Positions 60,137 to 64,000 of a stretch of DNA of 64,000 nt are shown in pieces. The notes under the pieces were generated by a model that had not been told where the DNA came from, searched no databases, and was given only the letters and a program-made list of their open reading frames with translations. The stretch's first letter is position 1; every line of letters begins with the position of its first letter. Source of the DNA: Tuwongella immobilis (GTDB lineage Bacteria > Planctomycetota > Planctomycetia > Gemmatales > Gemmataceae); NCBI RefSeq assembly GCF_901538355.1, contig NZ_LR593887.1, positions 5,742,920 through 5,806,919 of the forward strand, in the 5' to 3' direction. Position numbers and translations under genes: made by a program.

Positions 60137-62113
60137 ATGCTCGGTTCGATGACACTTTTGGGGATCTTAGTCCAAGAGCGATCCCCGATTGGATACAAGG
60201 ATCTGGCTGGCCAGGTCCAGACATTCTTGCAAGACGCGGGGGGCTTCGCAGCGGTCGGGCTAGTGCTGTGGATCGTCGCCTCGTTATTCGCCTCTTCGCC
60301 CATTGATCCCACCGAGCCGTCTCGCAAACGAGTCAGCTCGCTGATGTACGCGATGGTCGGATTGGCACTGCTGCTGTACTTGTCCGCCGGCGTGAACATG
60401 TTTCTGGAATCGGTCCGCGCCAGTTCCGATGAATCGGTCCGCCTCGAACTTCAGCAGCGAGAAATCATCGCTGCTCAAAATCCAAGCATGTTCCGTGGGG
60501 ACACCACCTCGATTCTGCTGATGGTGGCGGGGATCTTCGCCCTCATTGGCCTCTGCGATCCCTTCGTCCGCGATCTAACCAAGCTCAGCATGCGGCGCAT
60601 CTGGGCACTGGCCACCATCGCCTTCAAAGAAGCGTATCGCCGGCGCATCGTCTGGGTCTTTTGCGTCTTCCTGCTGATTTTTCTGTTCCCGCCGAAATGG
60701 TTCTTCAACATCAAGGCGGAAGATGAACTGAAAACCAACGTCAGTGCCATCTATTGGAGCATGACGCCGCTGTTGCTGCTCACCGCCGGTCTGCTGGCGG
60801 CCTTCAGCATTCCAACCGATGTGCGATCGCAAACGATTCACACGATTGTCACCAAGCCCGTGCAGCGCTTCGAGATTGTTCTGGGACGTTTCCTGGGCTT
60901 CTCCATGCTGATGTCGGTGGTGCTGTTCACGCTGACCGGCTTCAGTCTGTTGCTGATTCAAACGAGCAACGTCGATGAAGCCGCCGCCGAAGAATCGCAA
61001 AAAGCCCGCCAACCGCTCTACGGCCTCATCTCCTTCCAGGGCAACAACAAAGATGCCAACTGGTACGGTGAATCCGTGGGTCGGGAGTGGGAGTATCGCC
61101 GCTACATCGCCGGTGGACCGACTTCGTCCCAGCGCGCGGTCTGGAATTTCATGTCGCTGCCGTCGGATCTCATCGCCGGTCGAGCGGCCGTGCCGTTGGA
61201 ATTCGCCTTCGACATCTTCCGCACCACCAAGGGCGAAGAAAATCGTGGCGTGCTCACCTCGCTGCAAATCGTGACCTGGCAATGGGATAACGTCGCCAAG
61301 CAGAAAGAATACGAGCAAGCCGCACGCGATGCGGGCGTCTATCAGCAAAACGTCGATCCGAGCGATTCCCGCTGGGCCAAAGTCAATGAGTTGGCCCGCA
61401 AGTACGGCATCTTCGAGTTCCGCAACAAGCAGGTGGTTGACTACCACACGCAAGCGATTCAAGTGCCCACCGGATTGTTCGAAAATGCCCTTGATGGCAC
61501 ACCGCCGAGCAATCCCAACGCACCGCCCCAACCGCTGGTCCGCGTGCTGGTCAAGTGCGAAAGCCCGACACAGTTTTTGGGGATGGCCCCGTATGACCTG
61601 TACTTCCTGGAAGGCGAAGGCAGCTTCACGCTGAACTTCTTCAAGGGGGCCGTCGGGCTGTGGTGTCGGTTGCTCATCATCATCGGCATCGCCGTCGCGG
61701 TGAGTACCTACCTCAACGGGATCATCAGCTTGCTCGTCTCGGTGTTCCTCATCCTGGCGGGATTCTTCCAAGACTTTATTGCCGACCTGGCCCGTGGCAC
61801 CAACTACGGTGGTGGTCCACTGGAATCGTTCAATCGGCTGGTTCGCGGCGACAACATCACCATCGAACTCGACCGCACCCCAGCGATTCAATTCGCCCAG
61901 GGGGTCGATGAAGGGTTCCGTTGGCTGGTGCGACGGTTGTTGAACATCATTCCGGACATCGAACGATTCAACTGGACGCCGTATGTGGCGGAAGGCTTCA
62001 ACATTAGCGGCGAGTTCCTCATCATGAACGTGCTGTTCCTGGTGGCCTACTTGCTGCCCTGGGCAATCCTGTCGTATTACCTGATGCGGTCCCGTGAGAT
62101 TGCCACCTGGTGA
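60137..62113 (+). CDS. large ABC transporter permease
   Basis: A 658-residue integral membrane protein. Two hydrophobic segments near the N-terminus (~40-90), one at ~120-140, then helices around 175-270 (RRRIVWVFCVFLLIFLFPP, MTPLLLLTAGLLAAF, FLGFSMLMSVVLFTLTGF), a ~220-residue extracytoplasmic region (~290-510), and C-terminal helices (LLIIIGIAVAVSTYLNGI, FLIMNVLFLVAYLLPWAI). TIHTIVTKPVQRFEIVLGRFLG is the ABC-2 permease coupling region. The large soluble insertion is longer than in simple ABC-2 permeases. Works with the ATPase upstream. Substrate unknown. Confidence 0.85.
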   Translation: MLGSMTLLGILVQERSPIGYKDLAGQVQTFLQDAGGFAAVGLVLWIVASLFASSPIDPTEPSRKRVSSLMYAMVGLALLLYLSAGVNMFLESVRASSDESVRLELQQREIIAAQNPSMFRGDTTSILLMVAGIFALIGLCDPFVRDLTKLSMRRIWALATIAFKEAYRRRIVWVFCVFLLIFLFPPKWFFNIKAEDELKTNVSAIYWSMTPLLLLTAGLLAAFSIPTDVRSQTIHTIVTKPVQRFEIVLGRFLGFSMLMSVVLFTLTGFSLLLIQTSNVDEAAAEESQKARQPLYGLISFQGNNKDANWYGESVGREWEYRRYIAGGPTSSQRAVWNFMSLPSDLIAGRAAVPLEFAFDIFRTTKGEENRGVLTSLQIVTWQWDNVAKQKEYEQAARDAGVYQQNVDPSDSRWAKVNELARKYGIFEFRNKQVVDYHTQAIQVPTGLFENALDGTPPSNPNAPPQPLVRVLVKCESPTQFLGMAPYDLYFLEGEGSFTLNFFKGAVGLWCRLLIIIGIAVAVSTYLNGIISLLVSVFLILAGFFQDFIADLARGTNYGGGPLESFNRLVRGDNITIELDRTPAIQFAQGVDEGFRWLVRRLLNIIPDIERFNWTPYVAEGFNISGEFLIMNVLFLVAYLLPWAILSYYLMRSREIATW

Positions 62114-62171
62114 GAACCGATCCCGCGCGGTGTTCGCATCGCGCGGCTGTTTCGGGTGAGGAGTTTCGATC

Positions 62172-64000
62172 ATGAGCGCAACCTACGAACGCCGCTCCGC
62201 CCAGCGCAAGCTCGCGTACTTTGGCATCATCCTGGTACTGCTGACGCTGACGATTCTGTGGCGCGGAATCATTAGTCTGCCGAATCTGTTTGCCGAGAAG
62301 ACCATTCTCGCCCAAGCCGAACGCTTGGAAATGCGCGAGATTGACCAAGGCGAAACCGAACTCAGCGGCTCCGCCATCCGCCTGCTGCTGACCGGCTCGC
62401 GCGGCTTGGCCGTCTGCTCGCTCTGGGTCGCCGCCCAGGAAAAGCAAAAACGCCACGAATGGAACGAACTGGAACTGCTGGTGAAATCGATCACCAAGCT
62501 GCAACCCCACTTCGTCACCCCGTGGTTGTTCCAATCTTGGAATATTTCGTATAACGTGTCGGTCGAATCCGATCGACTCAACGACATGTATTTCTACATT
62601 GGTCGCGGCATCGAACTGCTCGCCGAGGGCGAACGGGTCAACCGCAACAACCCCGACTTGCGATACTGGGTCGCCTTCACCTACCAGAACAAGTTCGGCG
62701 TCTCCGACAAAGTGGACACACTGCGCTGCCTGTATCAGCTCAGTTGCATTCCGCCGGATGAACGCGATCCCAAGAAACTGGTCGATGAAAAGGGCGAAAT
62801 CAACCTGCGTGCCTTCGAGCAATTCTGCCAGAAGAATCCGCAGTTGGTCCGCCGACTCCGCGAAAGCAAAGTCGCTTGCCTGACCCCGGAAGAAGTCATC
62901 GAGTTCCTGCGGGACAACCGCAAGGTGCCGTCGCGGTATCAAGATGCGACCACGCTGGCCAAGACTGGGGATCAATTCCCGGTGCTGCCGCCCGCGTTCG
63001 TGCCCGGTGGCGAAGACGAACAGAAGCCCAACGAGCCGATCTCCGATTCCGGTAGCGATGCGTTCTTGGCCGCTCGGGCATGGTATCGCTACTCGCTGTT
63101 GCCGCTGCCCGACCCCGATCCGGAACCCTCGGCCACCCCGGAACGCGCCCCACCCGGCAAGCGCATTCCCCGCAAGCCGATGCTGATTCTGTTCCGTCAA
63201 GGGGCCGCTCGGACACAATCGTATTATGCCGAACGTCTGCAAGCGGAAGGCTGGTTCGACGAAACTGGTTGGATCGTCGATGATCGCATCATTGGCCGAA
63301 ATCGCTGGTTCCCCGATTCCACCGTCATTCTGGGCAGCGGAACCAAGTGGTCGAAGGTCGCCTGGGAACGGGCCCACGAAATGTGGTATCAGCACGGTCG
63401 CTCCAACGGTCTGCTGCTCACCCCGGAACAGGTCGAAAACTATCGCAATGATGCCCGCCTGCTTCTGGACATGGGGCTGGTGAAATCGATGGAAGAGAAC
63501 ACCCCGACGCTGACGGCCGATCAGTTGGCCGACCCGGCACTGGCTCGCGCGGCCGACAGCCACCGCAAGCTCATGTACCTGCGTCAGAATTTGGGTGTCA
63601 CCAACTTCACCTACTTCCTGTACAACGCCGAAGCGGAGAAGGACGACATCACCATTCGCGGTCGCAAATTGTTCTTCGATGCCGATCGACTCGCCAGTCG
63701 CTACGCGGACGAAGCCAAGGCGATTGCCTCGTACCGCGAAGCATTCGATCTGTGGAAACGGGTGTTCGTTACCTATCCGCAGTATCACCGCGATGAGCGT
63801 TCGGACCAATCGCAAGATTGGGTGTATGAACGTCAGTTGAAGTACGAAAAGCTGCTGAAATCGGAATACGGTAGCACCGCTCGCAACGCGGTAGCCTATG
63901 CCCGAAATCTGCTGCAACAAGCGACAGCAACGGTACTTCCGCTCAATGGGTTGACCTCGCCGTACCTGTTGGAAGCCCGCGATGCTCGCCTGCAAGAGCG
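62172..64000 (+). CDS. membrane-anchored hypothetical protein downstream of ABC genes, 3' truncated by window
   Basis: An open frame of at least 609 residues running off the window end. It starts MSATYERRSAQRK with one strong N-terminal membrane helix (LAYFGIILVLLTLTILWRGI) and then a long soluble region with TPR-like helices (LELLVKSITKLQPHFVTPWL, RGIELLAEGERVNRNNPDL). A Pro-rich linker (LPLPDPDPEPSATPERAPP) splits it near residue 310. GGTGAGGAG gives a Shine-Dalgarno 8 nt before the ATG. It is 58 bp after the permease and likely co-transcribed. Not recognised; inferred to be an accessory protein of the exporter. Confidence 0.75.
   Translation, partial: MSATYERRSAQRKLAYFGIILVLLTLTILWRGIISLPNLFAEKTILAQAERLEMREIDQGETELSGSAIRLLLTGSRGLAVCSLWVAAQEKQKRHEWNELELLVKSITKLQPHFVTPWLFQSWNISYNVSVESDRLNDMYFYIGRGIELLAEGERVNRNNPDLRYWVAFTYQNKFGVSDKVDTLRCLYQLSCIPPDERDPKKLVDEKGEINLRAFEQFCQKNPQLVRRLRESKVACLTPEEVIEFLRDNRKVPSRYQDATTLAKTGDQFPVLPPAFVPGGEDEQKPNEPISDSGSDAFLAARAWYRYSLLPLPDPDPEPSATPERAPPGKRIPRKPMLILFRQGAARTQSYYAERLQAEGWFDETGWIVDDRIIGRNRWFPDSTVILGSGTKWSKVAWERAHEMWYQHGRSNGLLLTPEQVENYRNDARLLLDMGLVKSMEENTPTLTADQLADPALARAADSHRKLMYLRQNLGVTNFTYFLYNAEAEKDDITIRGRKLFFDADRLASRYADEAKAIASYREAFDLWKRVFVTYPQYHRDERSDQSQDWVYERQLKYEKLLKSEYGSTARNAVAYARNLLQQATATVLPLNGLTSPYLLEARDARLQE

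Noticed and set aside
60575-63995. Two long minus-strand open frames (532 and 657 codons) opposite the ABC permease and following gene
   Set aside because: Composition is atypical, no motifs, and the plus-strand genes are well supported.

Overview
The window looks like chromosomal DNA of a planctomycete, probably of the Gemmataceae (a Tuwongella- or Gemmata-like organism; genus not proven). The evidence is a BBP7-type outer-membrane barrel, a TIGR03067-type small exported protein, an exported PQQ-type propeller beginning DDWPQWMGPNRDG, futalosine-pathway MqnD, a fused AroDE, bacterial Bpt transferase, and long antisense open frames created by strong third-position GC bias. No insertion sequence, prophage, tRNA or CRISPR array was seen.

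Layout. 0-5 kb: end of an esterase, then glycogen genes glgX and glgB, with panD and a lipoprotein on the opposite strand. 6-10 kb: envelope proteins (BBP7 barrel, exported hydrolase, FHA protein). 10-15 kb: a compact def-fmt-rsmB-miaB run for translation start and tRNA/rRNA modification. 15-22 kb: MoxR ATPase, then a peroxide-defence block (OxyR-like regulator divergent from an exported catalase, followed by an ankyrin protein) and a HEAT-repeat membrane protein. 22-27 kb: ligA, exported propeller, and a capsule-type glycan protein.

27.8-34 kb holds the rRNA genes on the minus strand in the order 16S, 23S, 5S. An intrinsic terminator follows 16S, and a second copy of the promoter/boxA leader module precedes 23S, so this appears to be two transcription units placed head to tail. 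34-37.6 kb is a kinase / PP2C phosphatase / vWA triad like E. coli YegI-YegK-YegL (TerY-P triad). 37.8-40.4 kb is one continuous reading frame joining TilS to PurH.

40-49 kb mixes housekeeping and accessory genes: aminotransferase, GT4, HtrA/DegP protease, zinc-type CDF exporter, AlkB, and several small unknown proteins, two of which share a 34-bp upstream repeat. 49-59 kb: creatininase-family protein, BON lipoprotein, hisH, an aroDE-aroK-prepilin peptidase operon with overlapping genes, a polar amino-acid ABC transporter with fused binding protein and permease, mqnD and bpt. 59-64 kb: an ABC exporter-type ATPase, its large permease, and a co-directional membrane protein cut by the window end.

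The observations most worth checking are the TilS-PurH fusion, the split rRNA transcription units, the kinase-phosphatase-vWA triad, histidine-rich insertions in MiaB, the OxyR-type operator, and the shared 34-bp upstream repeat.
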